Assembly: GCA_051418075.1 (NCBI GenBank)
Contig: JBPRGG010000005.1
Span: 1-64,000 of the forward strand
Length of the DNA: 64,000 nucleotides
From: JBPRGG01 sp051418075
GTDB taxonomy: Bacteria; Bacteroidota; Bacteroidia; Cytophagales; Cyclobacteriaceae
Direction of reading: 5' to 3'
Of this stretch, positions 25,202 to 36,300 are shown piece by piece (positions within the stretch are counted from its first letter, which is position 1; the number at the start of each line of letters is the position of its first letter). A program made the position numbers and the translations under genes. The notes beneath the pieces were generated by a model, which saw only the letters and a list, made by a program, of their open reading frames with translations, did no database searches and was not told where the DNA came from.

Positions 25202-27967
25202 TTAACCCGTATTGCCAATAGCATTGGCTATGGCATTGATACTCATCAGTAAATTGATCAGGACCTCATTAGCCTCCTGCTCTCTGCTTTGCTTTTTAAG
25301 CAGGCGCCATTGTTTCAATAATTCAATTTGTGTCTGGTGCAATGGTAACAGCGCTTCGGCCCTGAGTATGGTGGAGTAGTAGTGATTCACTCGTCGTTGC
25401 TTGATTGGCCTTTCTAACACACTATCGATCATTTTTCGGGTTTTTACCAGTTCTTCCAGCATTATATTCAATACGGTTTCTCTCACTTCTTTTTCTTCCA
25501 CCAGGGAAGCATAGGCTTTCATGATTTCTTCATCAGTTGAATTGAGGCTGGTATCGATATTGGTCATTACATAGCGAATGAAATTATCGGTTTTGATGTA
25601 TTTTTTCAGCTTCTTAAACTTATCCGGATGCTTTTTTTCCAATTTTTCCAGGGTAGTGCCCACCCCAAACCAACTGGGGATGTTATACCGGGTCTGAGTC
25701 CAACTGAACACCCATGGAATAGCCCGTAAGTCTCCCAGGGTTCTTTTACCGGTTCTACGGGCCGGTCGGGAACCAATTTTGCTGTTTTCAATAGCGTCAA
25801 TAGGTGTGGCTTGTTCAAAAAACCGGATAAAAAACGGGTGATTGGTCAAAGATTCATAATATTTCATACTCTCATCGGCCATAAATTGCATTTCTTCCCG
25901 TAATGGATGATCCATTTTGGGTGTGTGCTGGTCCAGGATGGTAGCCCTGGAGGCATTGGCCATTAAGAGTTCAAGGTTATATGCTGCATTTACTTTATTG
26001 GCATACTTCCTTTCAATAGTCTCTCCTTGTTCAGTCAGTCGAATATCACCATTTACAGAGGAGTGGGGAAGCGCTTTGATAAACCAATGGGTAGGTCCTG
26101 CTCCCCGGCTGATGGTACCACCTTTTCCATGGAAAAACCGGATCTTCACCCCATGCTTTTCCCCTACTTTGATCAATTTGCTTTGGGTATAATATAAATT
26201 CCACTGGCTGGTAAGAATTCCACCATCTTTATTACTGTCACTATACCCTACCATAACCTGCTGTACCAGGTATTTTTCATTTTTACGCTTTTTCTGATAT
26301 TCAAGACTTCTGACTGTAACCGGATGAGATAAGAACTGGTCCAGAATATCCTGGCTGATCTGCAAGTCTTCAATGGTTTCAAATAAGGGAACTACCGGCA
26401 ATTTACATAAGAGTCCCTGCTCCGTTTTTTCAGTTAAGCCTACTTCCCGGGCCAGCAGATAGACGATCAGCAGATCGGATAAGCTGCGGGTCATGCTGAC
26501 TATCAATGCGCCCAACCCGTCAATACCATATTTGGAAATATGCTCTTCCAGAACCCTGTAACATTCAATCACTGCTTGGGCTTCCGGCTTGAGATGCATT
26601 TTACTTTGAGTGAAAGGCCGGGAGGATCTTAATTCCTGGTTCAGGAATTCCACTTTCTGCGCTTCATCCATGACCAAAAAATCGTCTGTTTCAATGGAAG
26701 CTGCTTCCAGCAACTGGATCAGAGCCTGTTCATGAAATTTACTGTTTTGCCGGACATCAAGGTGGGCCAGGTGAAATCCAAAGGTTTCTACCTGACGAAT
26801 AGTATCTCCCACATCTGCATAAGCAATATCTTCTGCGCCATAGTGTATCAATGATTGTTGTAAAATCTTAAGATCACCAATAAGTTCACTGGCATAACGA
26901 TAGCTCACATGGTTTTCCTTTAGGTTGATCACATGCTCACCCTGAATTTCCAACGGGAGTTTTTTGATGATCAGGTTGATAAACTGGCGGAATACTTCTT
27001 GTTTATTTCTCTCCAGGGCCTTAAAACCTTCCTGACCTAACTCATTGAGCAGGCCTTCAATACGATGTTTGAGTTTTTCATCGGCATACCTGAGTTCCAG
27101 GCTATAGCCGAAATTCCGGATCAGCTTCACAAGTTCCTGCTTAATAATGATAAAAGCATTCAGCCGAAGGGTCAATAAGGTTTGTTTGGTTATTTCACTG
27201 GTAACAAAAGGATGGCCATCCCTGTCGCCACCTACCCAGTTGCCAAATGAGATTTTAGGCAGTAGGGTGTTATCTTTGATCAGTGAAAGATCGTAGCCCA
27301 ATTGCTCCCAGGCCTGTCTTATGCGACGGTCCAGCAAGGGCAGCATTTCCGGGAAAACATTTTTAAGATAATGAATAATATTATTCAACTCAGCCTGAAT
27401 AGTGGGCTTTTCCAGGTAAATTTCGCCAATACGCCACAATCGATGCAAAGCCAGTTTGATTTCTTTGCGAATTTCCTTTTGTTCAATTCTGGTAAACATC
27501 TGGTTTTCCCGCTGTACCAGCAACAGGTAAAGGATTCGGTGATGCTCCAGGGCCGTAACCCGCTTAGCTTCAGTAGGATGAGCGGTTAAAACGGGCTCTA
27601 CCCTTACATCCTTTAATAATCCGGCAATTTGTTCCGGCTTTAAACCTTTTTCCTTCATCTCATCAAGAGCTTTGGCCCAAAGGCCATTTACGCTGCTCAT
27701 TCCTTGCGTTTCTTCCCGGGATCGTCTGGCTTGAACTGCCCCATTGATTTCTACTGTATTTAGTAATTGAAAACACAGTGAATACAAATGAAGATGTTGT
27801 TCGGTCAGGTTATTGGTTTGGCTGGGAATGTCATTGATCCAGGGAATAGAACGGGCCAGTTCAGTTTCCTTGGTCTCTATTAGTACTTCCTGCAAGCATT
27901 CCAGTAAAAAAGCCAGATCTTCATAAGGTTTGCCCAGTTTTTCCTTGACTATAGAAAGGGAGCTCAT
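25202..27967 (-). CDS. ppc: phosphoenolpyruvate carboxylase
   Basis: Forms oxaloacetate from phosphoenolpyruvate and bicarbonate, the anaplerotic feed to the TCA cycle. At 921 residues it is normal length. Catalytic segments are all present: VLTAHPTEAKRVT (catalytic His), GNWVGGDRDGHPFVT, VMVGYSDSNKDGGILTSQW, RFFHGKGGTISRGAGP (Gly loop with the catalytic His/Arg region) and RAIPWVFSWTQTRYNIPSWF. It ends IGNTG, the conserved C-terminal tail with a final glycine. It stands alone, convergent with the FtsX permease. Confidence 0.97.
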   Translation of the reverse strand: MSSLSIVKEKLGKPYEDLAFLLECLQEVLIETKETELARSIPWINDIPSQTNNLTEQHLHLYSLCFQLLNTVEINGAVQARRSREETQGMSSVNGLWAKALDEMKEKGLKPEQIAGLLKDVRVEPVLTAHPTEAKRVTALEHHRILYLLLVQRENQMFTRIEQKEIRKEIKLALHRLWRIGEIYLEKPTIQAELNNIIHYLKNVFPEMLPLLDRRIRQAWEQLGYDLSLIKDNTLLPKISFGNWVGGDRDGHPFVTSEITKQTLLTLRLNAFIIIKQELVKLIRNFGYSLELRYADEKLKHRIEGLLNELGQEGFKALERNKQEVFRQFINLIIKKLPLEIQGEHVINLKENHVSYRYASELIGDLKILQQSLIHYGAEDIAYADVGDTIRQVETFGFHLAHLDVRQNSKFHEQALIQLLEAASIETDDFLVMDEAQKVEFLNQELRSSRPFTQSKMHLKPEAQAVIECYRVLEEHISKYGIDGLGALIVSMTRSLSDLLIVYLLAREVGLTEKTEQGLLCKLPVVPLFETIEDLQISQDILDQFLSHPVTVRSLEYQKKRKNEKYLVQQVMVGYSDSNKDGGILTSQWNLYYTQSKLIKVGEKHGVKIRFFHGKGGTISRGAGPTHWFIKALPHSSVNGDIRLTEQGETIERKYANKVNAAYNLELLMANASRATILDQHTPKMDHPLREEMQFMADESMKYYESLTNHPFFIRFFEQATPIDAIENSKIGSRPARRTGKRTLGDLRAIPWVFSWTQTRYNIPSWFGVGTTLEKLEKKHPDKFKKLKKYIKTDNFIRYVMTNIDTSLNSTDEEIMKAYASLVEEKEVRETVLNIMLEELVKTRKMIDSVLERPIKQRRVNHYYSTILRAEALLPLHQTQIELLKQWRLLKKQSREQEANEVLINLLMSINAIANAIGNTG

Positions 27968-28444
27968 GCCAGTAGATGGATTAAATGATTACCTAAAAAA
28001 TTATCAAGTGGTTTAACTGATATAAGCCGGGAAGGTTTAAATTATATCAAAAACAAGCAAAAAACGGGAGTAAAAGTTAGATGAAATGTTGTCATATTAG
28101 AAAAAAGATAGAGTAGCTGACTGATAATATTTAAAATTTATTAATAAACCGGATTGTTTTAAATCCAGTTAAAAAAAAATAATTGATGAGCAAAGTTTTT
28201 TTTCTATTGCAAATTAAAAGATGAAACTATAAAACCTTTTATCTTTTTTACATTATATGAAAATGCGGGCATTTTCGGTATATTATTTGTGTATTGTTTG
28301 TATAGATCTGAATCCGGAAAAACAAACATAATACAAGCACTTTAAGCTGTATTGCCAGGTAAATAATTGGGATAATTCCATAAAAAATTTATTGATTTAC
28401 TTAATTTTAGACATTTAATTTTATATAAAGAACTTGAGGTATTT
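27968..28444. other. divergent intergenic region ppc / DUF4837
   Basis: 477 strongly AT-rich nucleotides holding promoters for ppc (minus) and the lipoprotein gene (plus). No gene, repeat or clear consensus box was recognised. Confidence 0.45.
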
Positions 28445-29539
28445 ATGAAGTATTTACGATTGATTGTGATACTGGTCATGGGAGCATTCTCCCTTTATCT
28501 GATCAGCTGTGAAAGTGATTCTAATGGCTCATCTTATCTGCCCAAAGCACGTGGAGCTGAGTCTGAAGTGATCCTGGTGATGGATTCAGCTGACTGGAAC
28601 AGTGAACTAGGCGATGAGGTGAGACAAACTTTTAGTCAGGCTATTCCTGGTTTGCCTCAAAATGAACCCTATTTTTCTATAAAATATGTGAGTCCATTAA
28701 GGTTTGGAAGCATTCTGCGACAGGCAAAAAACATCATTTTTGTTACTACCTTAAATAATAAAAGTGCAGAATCAAGAAAGCTAAGAAGCTATTTCACCGA
28801 GGAGTCACTCAAAAGGATACAGGAAGATACTGAGCTATATATGTTTTCCAACCAGGATGAGTTTGCACAGGGTCAGCAGATCCTGCATTTATTTGGACAA
28901 ACTGATGAAAAGTTAGCTGAAAAAATAGCTCAGAACCGCCAGGAATTAAGGAATTTCTTCCTGAAAGTGGAAAAGGACCGTATTTCTGATAAGATATATA
29001 GTGCCAGGTCTGAACGTGGGATTGAAAGAGCGCTGTTAAATGACCACCAGTTTTCTCTGAAGGTACCGAGTGGCTATAAGTTAGCTAAGGAAAAGGATAA
29101 TTTTATCTGGATCAGAAATCCAAATCCGGAAGTGGATAAAAACATTATTATCTATTACGATGAGTATGCTTCTGAAGAAGTTTTTGAAAGCCAGAATATC
29201 TTTAACCTGAGGGATAAAATAGCCAGTCAGAATCTCAGGGATATAGAAGATTCCACTATTTATATAACTACTGAACCCCTGCTGCCCCTTACCACCAAAA
29301 GAGTCAATTTTAATGGAATGTATGCAGTGGAATCCCGGGGATTGTGGAAGCTGAACAATAATTCATTGGGTGGTCCTTTCCTGAGCTATATCTTTGTAGA
29401 CGAAGGCAGAAATCGGTTATATTATATTGAAGGTTATGTAGCCAGTCCCGGAGAGGATAAAAGAGAGCCTATACGGGAACTTGAAACTATATTGTGGACT
29501 TTTGAACCAGCTGAAGCTGAGGAGCAAACTACATCCTGA
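28445..29539 (+). CDS. DUF4837 lipoprotein
   Basis: A 364-residue lipoprotein (signal ILVMGAFSLYLISC, lipobox Cys at about 22). It is typical of DUF4837, a Bacteroidota family of unknown function: LPKARGAESEVILVMDSADW, SQAIPGLPQNEPYFSIKYVS, AKNIIFVTTLNNKS, then a helical middle and WIRNPNPEVDKNIIIYYDEY ... FNGMYAVESRGLWKLNNNSLGGPF. It is thought to sit in the cell envelope. A terminator follows, and the ruvA-sprA unit starts after a 200-nt spacer. Confidence 0.88.
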   Translation: MKYLRLIVILVMGAFSLYLISCESDSNGSSYLPKARGAESEVILVMDSADWNSELGDEVRQTFSQAIPGLPQNEPYFSIKYVSPLRFGSILRQAKNIIFVTTLNNKSAESRKLRSYFTEESLKRIQEDTELYMFSNQDEFAQGQQILHLFGQTDEKLAEKIAQNRQELRNFFLKVEKDRISDKIYSARSERGIERALLNDHQFSLKVPSGYKLAKEKDNFIWIRNPNPEVDKNIIIYYDEYASEEVFESQNIFNLRDKIASQNLRDIEDSTIYITTEPLLPLTTKRVNFNGMYAVESRGLWKLNNNSLGGPFLSYIFVDEGRNRLYYIEGYVASPGEDKREPIRELETILWTFEPAEAEEQTTS

Positions 29540-29560
29540 TTTATAAAATGTATAAATAAT

Positions 29561-29596
29561 AAAGGGCCAGGTATGAAAATCCTGAGCCTTTTTTTT
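29561..29596 (+). terminator. intrinsic terminator after the DUF4837 gene
   Basis: AAAGG...CCTTT and CAGG...CCTG pairs, with a two-base internal mismatch and a 9-nt loop, are followed by eight Ts. Confidence 0.65.
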
Positions 29597-29737
29597 GTAT
29601 CCCATCTGGTTATTCTACCGGACCTGATTAAATGTTTATAATTTATTAATCCATTATTTTTTTAAAAAGCAGCAAATCCTTTAATTTTTGTCTGATTTTC
29701 TTTTATTTAGGAGGTCGATAGGATTACTAAATTAAAC

Positions 29738-30331
29738 ATGTACGCATATATTTCGGGGAAAATAGGCCTTCTGGAACCTGCACTGGCAGTGTTAGAGGTT
29801 TCAGGATTAGGTTATGAAATCAGGATCTCATTAAATACTTTTTCTGCCATTAAATCTGCCAGTCAGGCTAAGTTATACACTTACCTTCATGTAAAAGAAG
29901 ATGCGCTTACTTTGTACGGATTTATTGATTATAAGGAAAAAGATACCTTTCTCAGCCTAATATCCATTTCAGGGGTAGGGCCCGGTACAGCCTTAATGAT
30001 TTTGTCTTCACTTACTGCTAAAGAGTTACAGCAAGCTATTGTGAATGAGGAGGTTAAAAAAATCCAAAGCGTTAAGGGGATTGGTGCAAAAACCGCCCAG
30101 AGAATTATTCTTGAATTGAAAGATAAGATTTTAAAGTCCGGTATCGTTGATAAAGATATAAGTATCGCTTCTGTTTCTCGCAATACCATTAGAAGCGAAG
30201 CGTTGTCAGCTTTAACAACCTTAGGAATAAACAAGGCAGTGGCGGAGAAAACCATTGACAGCATTTTGAAGAAAGCAAATGGGGAAATATCCCTGGAAGA
30301 TTTGATTAAGCAGGCACTTAAAACAGCCTAA
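29738..30331 (+). CDS. ruvA: Holliday junction branch migration protein RuvA
   Basis: Binds four-way DNA junctions as a tetramer and loads the RuvB helicase. At 197 residues it has an N-terminal OB-fold (MYAYISGKIGLLEPALAVLE), two helix-hairpin-helix motifs (ISGVGPGTALMIL and VKGIGAKTAQRIILEL) and a C-terminal RuvB-contact domain (EALSALTTLGINKAVAEKTI). Its stop is 6 nt before sprA, so they are cotranscribed. Coupling of ruvA to sprA is common in this phylum but has no known functional meaning. Confidence 0.96.
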   Translation: MYAYISGKIGLLEPALAVLEVSGLGYEIRISLNTFSAIKSASQAKLYTYLHVKEDALTLYGFIDYKEKDTFLSLISISGVGPGTALMILSSLTAKELQQAIVNEEVKKIQSVKGIGAKTAQRIILELKDKILKSGIVDKDISIASVSRNTIRSEALSALTTLGINKAVAEKTIDSILKKANGEISLEDLIKQALKTA

Positions 30332-30337
30332 GCTTTT

Positions 30338-33300
30338 GTGAAAATTGATCTCAAGCGAATTACATTGGCATTATTAAGATTTAATAAGATCCTGATTTTT
30401 TTAGGCGGATTGTTGGTCTTATCCTCTTGGATATCGGCGGAACATTCCGGCCAGTTTAGCTTTAAGCAAAATCTGTACCAGGTTAGGGAGGATTCGTTGG
30501 AAAATGACACTACCGCCAGAGATTCTCTAAAGGCTGCCCAGGATAGTATTTATGCCCAACCTTACAAGCCCAGTAAAGCGCCCACTTATCAGCCTAAAGA
30601 TAGGTTTGGAGATCCTTTCACCAATGACCAGAGTCCTTCACCTTTATTATTAAAAGACCCCTCCACCCTGAAACTGGATGTAGAGATAGATACCGGCATG
30701 AACTATACCATCTATGAAAAGATGGGTGATATTAATTACAGACCTACCTCTACCATGTCTTTTGAAGAGTTTTCTCAATTCCAGCAAGACCGGATGTTAA
30801 GGGATTACTGGAAGAATCGCTCTCTAGGGCTGGATGGAGAAAGTGCCGTAAGTGGAAGACGATTAATTCCACCCATTTATATAAGTCCCTTTTTCGACCG
30901 GATATTTGGTGGAAGTTACGTCGATATTCGCCCCAATGGATTCGTGACCCTGGATTTTGGCGGCAGATGGCAACGATTAAACAATCCAAGTATTCCTATC
31001 AGGCAGCAAAGAAATGGAGGCTTTGAATTTGATCAGCAGATCAGTATGAATGTGGTAGGCAAAATTGGTGAAAAGTTAAGTGTGTTGGCCAATTTCGATA
31101 ATAACAACTCTTTTGATTTTGAAAATGACCTGAAGGTTGAATACACCGGGTTTGATGAAGAGATCATTAAAAAAATTGAAATAGGAAATGTGAGTTTACC
31201 CTTGAATAACAGCCTGATCACAGGAGCCCAAAGTTTGTTTGGGGTGAAAACCCAACTTCAGTTTGGCCGGCTGTTTGTGACCGGGGTGGCATCTACCCAG
31301 CGGGGAAAGACCGATGTGATTGAAGTGGAAAGTGGATCCCAGGGAAGTGAATTCCAGATCCGGGCCTCCGAATATGATGAGAACAGACACTTCTTCCTGG
31401 GGCATTATTTCAGGGATAATTATGATATCAATGGGTGGTTGAGGAATATTCCACAGATTATATCCGGGTTAAACATCACCAGGGTGGAGGTTTATGTAGT
31501 GAACCGAAACCAGGATACCGAAAACAGAAGAAATATAGTGGCATTTATGGACCTGGGTGAAGGTCGGGTAATCTCCCAGAAAAACAACCCGCTGATAGGG
31601 CAGGGTAAAGGAAATGTTCCTAATGATAATAATGCCAACCAATTGTTTGAAAGCATTAAGAATAATCCGGCTTTACTGGATCGGGAACGGGTAGATCAGG
31701 TACTGCAGGATGATTTTGGATTTGTGAAGGGTCGGGACTATGAGATCATTAGTCCTGCTCGAAAGCTGGATGAAAAAGAATACGTGTTCAATCGGGAACT
31801 GGGATTCCTCTCCCTGTTCAGAAAATTGCAGAATGATGAAGCCCTGGCTGTTTCTTACGAATATACCTATCGGGGACAAAAGTATAAGGTGGGAGAATTG
31901 ATGGAAGACTATGCCAACCGCAATGACAATGAGATGATCTTTCTCAAACTCTTGCGACCTCAGAAGATCAACCTGGATGTGCCTACCTGGGACCTTATGA
32001 TGAAAAATATTTACAACCTGAATGCCAGCCAGATCAGCCGGGAAGGTTTTCAGCTAAGGGTGCAATACCGTGATGATAATACAGGGATTGATAATCCCAG
32101 TCTGCACGAAGGAAGAAATATACAAAACAGGCCACTGGTGGAAGTATTTGGCCTGGACCGCCTGAATCAAAACCTGGACCAGCAGCCGGATGGTAATTTT
32201 GACTTTATCGAAGGCATCACCATTCTGCCGGAGAATGGGCAGATCATTTTTCCCGTTAAAGAACCATTTGGCAACCATTTACGCTCCAAATTTGATGATG
32301 ATGAAGTCAACCTGATCAAAAAATACGTTTACGACACCTTATATAATACTACCAAGGCAGATGCGGAACTGGTTACCAGCAAGAATAAATTCTTTATTGT
32401 GGGTCAGTACCAGGCCGGATCAGCTCGTGATATCATGCTGCCGGGCATCAATATTGCTGAAAATTCAGTTCGCGTATTGGCTGGCAATACGCCCCTGCTG
32501 GAAGGGGTAGACTACCGGGTGGATTATACCCTGGGTAAAGTAACTATCATTAATGATGGCATTCTCAGTTCCGGTAAAAAGATCAGGATCAACTACGAAA
32601 AAGCAGATCTGTTTAATTTTCAGACCAGGAATTTATTAGGTACCCGCCTGGACTACCGGGTCAATGATGATTTCAACCTGGGTGCCACCATGCTCTATGT
32701 CAATGAAAGGCCCTTGATATCCAGGGTAAGCATTGGGGATGAACCAACACGTAACCTCAAATATGGAATGGATGTCAATTACCGCAGCGAGTCGCGATTT
32801 CTGACGAAAATGGTAGATGCTTTACCTTTTATTTCCACCAAGGAACCTTCCAATATTACGCTTAACGCGGAATTTGCGCAGCTACGGCCTGGTACTTCCA
32901 ATAAAGTGCGGGGAGAAGGGGCCAGCTACCTGGACGATTTTGAAGCCACCAGGATCCCATTCAATCTGGGTAATAACATTCTGAGCTGGCAACTGGCATC
33001 CACTCCCAAAACAGACGATGGACGTTTCACCGAAGGTCCTTTTGCCACTAATGAACTAGGTGTCGGATTCAGAAGAGCCAAAGTGGCCTGGTATATCATT
33101 GATAATGTATTCTACCGAAAAGGAGGAAGGGCCAAACCTTCCAATATCACCGAGCAGGATAATGAAAATTTCTATGTCAGACCCTATCTTCCCCAGGATA
33201 TTTTCAAAGGCAGAGACAATGAAGTATTTAATGCCTTTGAGCCGATTTTTGACGTAGCCTATTATCCTCACGAAAGAGGGCAGTATAATTACAATCCTAA

Positions 33301-36300
33301 CCTGACCTTCCGTCAAAATACCCCGCTTTTGAACCAACCTGAGGAAAATTGGGGCGGGATCACCCGTGCTATTACTTCTGATGTGGATTTTGATAAGAAC
33401 AACATCGAATTCATAGAATTTTGGATGATGGATCCATTCCTTGAAGGAGAGAACGGAAGGGTGCTGGATGGGATCTTTAATCAAAATAATACTACCGGTG
33501 GGGAGCTTTATTTCAACCTGGGAAGCATTTCTGAAGATGTAATCAAGGATGGACGGCATGGTTTTGAGAATGGTTTGCCTGCCGGAGAAGATGGACAGAA
33601 CCAGGCCATTGAAACCAGTTGGGGCAGGGTAACCACCGAACAATTTCTGACCAATGCTTTTGATAATTCACCCACCGCCCGGGAAAACCAGGATGTGGGT
33701 ATGGATGGATTTGATAATGCAGCTGAGAAAAACTTCGATAATTATCCCGCTGCTGTGCGAAACCTGGATGATCCATCAGCCGATGATTTCCAGTATTACC
33801 TGGGGGCTGATCTGGATGCCGAAGACAAAAAGATCCTGGAAAGGTATAAGAACTTCAATGGGATGGATGGGAATTCGCCTGCCAGTGCCACTGATAATGC
33901 ACTTTTTACTCCTTCGGGATCAAACCTGCCGGATAATGAAGATCTTAATGACGACAATACCCTTACTGACCTGGAGGAATATTATGAGTACCGTTTAAAT
34001 CTAAAGCCGGGCCAATTGGATATTGGCAGGCAGCATATAGTAGATAAGGTTAATGCTAAAGGAGCAGACTGGTATCTGTTCCGGATACCCATCCGACAGC
34101 CGGATCGGGTGCAGGGGGATATTCAGGGCTTCAAATCTATTCGGTATATCCGGATGTTTATGACTGGTTTTTCTCAACCGGTGGTTCTTAGGTTTGCTAA
34201 ATTTCAGTTGATAGGAACCCAATGGCGAAAATTCAATCAAAGCCTGGATGATGGTACCTTCAGGCCGATCCAGGAAAACAATCAGGATAATATTTTAGTA
34301 TCGGTGGTAAACCGTGAAGAAAATGGTGAAACAGAGCAGGGAAGTCAAAAAATTCCTTACAAAACACCTCCGGGTATCAATCCTGATCGTGACATTACTT
34401 CACCTATAGTAAGGTTTCAAAATGAGCAGGCCATCCAGATCTGTGTGGAAGATCTGAAAGACCGGGACCGAAGGGCCATATTTAAAAATGTAAATTTTGA
34501 CCTGATCAATTATAAGCAACTGAAGATGTTTTTACACGCCCAGAGTGATATGACCAGGGATGATGAATTAACTGCTTTTATCCGTTTAGGTACAGACTTT
34601 ACAGAAAACTACTATGAAATTGAAGTGCCGCTAAAAATAACGCCTCCCGGATCTACCGCGTCCCAGGATATCTGGCCTTCCGCCAATGAAATTGATATTA
34701 AACTGGACTGGCTGAATGCCCTGAAAGCCAAACGTAACCGTGAAACAGGACGTTACACCGCCGGAAACTCAACCGAAGGGCTGGATTTGCCCTTTTCAGA
34801 GCAAAGAGATAAGTATACCCTGACAGTGGAAGGAAATCCGGATTTGAGTGCTGTACAAACCATCATGATAGGGATACGAAACCCCCACTACCCGGAAGGC
34901 GATGATGAATTGCCCAAATCAGCCTGTATCTGGGCCAATGAATTACGCGTGTCTGAATTTGACAACAATCCGGGTTGGGCCGCCAATGCCCGGGTAAATG
35001 CCAAGCTGGCCGATTTTGCCAATGTGACGGCCTCTACCCGGTATTCATCATTTGGGTTTGGTGGGATCCAGGAACGTATTGCAGAAAGATCCAGAGAAGA
35101 AATCACAGAATTTGATGTCACTGCCAATGTAAACCTGGACAAGATGCTGCCGGAAAACACTGGTTTGAAAATACCGATGTATGCCAGTTATGAAACCAGT
35201 ACCATCACCCCCCAGTTTGATCCCCGTGATCCTGACATTACCCTGAATGCGGCCCTTCAATCCTATGAAAGCGCAACTGACCGGGCTCAGTATCGCAGTA
35301 TTGTGGAGGACAGGGCTGTTCGCAGAAGCATAAATTTTACCAATGTCCGAAAAGTAAAGATCAAAGAAGAGGCCAGGAGTCACCTATGGGATATAGAGAA
35401 CTTTTCGGTGTCTTATGCCTATAGTGATATCAAACAAAGTGGATTTTATAAAGAGAGTTATTTGTTCAGATCCTACCGGGGTAATTTGTCTTACAATTAC
35501 AATCCGGAACCTGTTGTGCTGGAACCTTTTAAAAACAGCAAATTATTTGCTTCTCCCTGGCTGGGCCTGATCAAGGACTTTAATTTGTCTTTGCTTCCCA
35601 GTAACTTAAGTTTCAGGGCTGATCTGGACCGGCGGTTTGTCAAGACCCAATTACGTAACAGTCAGCTCACTACGGCCGGTATTGATCCCAACTTTGAGAA
35701 ATACTTTACCTTTAACCGCAATTACAATTTACGTTGGAATCTGACCCAGAATCTTTCTCTGGATTATTCAGCCAGGACCAATGCCATTATTGATGAACCG
35801 GAGGGAGATATCAACACTCAGGCCAAGAAGGATTCGATCTGGAATAATATCAAGAGTCTGGGTCGGATGAAAAATTTCAGCCAGATGATCTCAGCCAATT
35901 ACCGGGTTCCATTGGATAAATTTCCCTTAACCGACTGGGTTTCAGCTGATGCTCAGTATTCTGTAGGATATACCTGGACAGCCGGTACCCTCAACCAGGA
36001 AGATTCCCTGGGGAACTTTTTCGGACATATGATGCAAAATAACCGGCAAAGAGGCCTGAATGGTAAATTTGACCTGGTTAAATTGTACAACAAGGTTAAA
36101 TTTCTTAAAGAAGTTAATAGTCCACCCCGGCGCCGGCCCAATCGACCCGCTGCCAGAAACCCACAGGCCGATACGGTGAAACAAGTTCCGGAATTAAAAT
36201 TCCTTAAAGGAGTAATGCGTACGATCATGGCAGTCAGGTCAGTAAACTTTACCTACGGCAAGCAGGAAGGTACTATATTGCCAGGATTTACGGAGACACC

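Noticed and set aside
33056..33643. 195-codon minus-strand frame inside sprA
   Set aside because: Fully inside a strongly supported gene on the other strand; a shadow frame.
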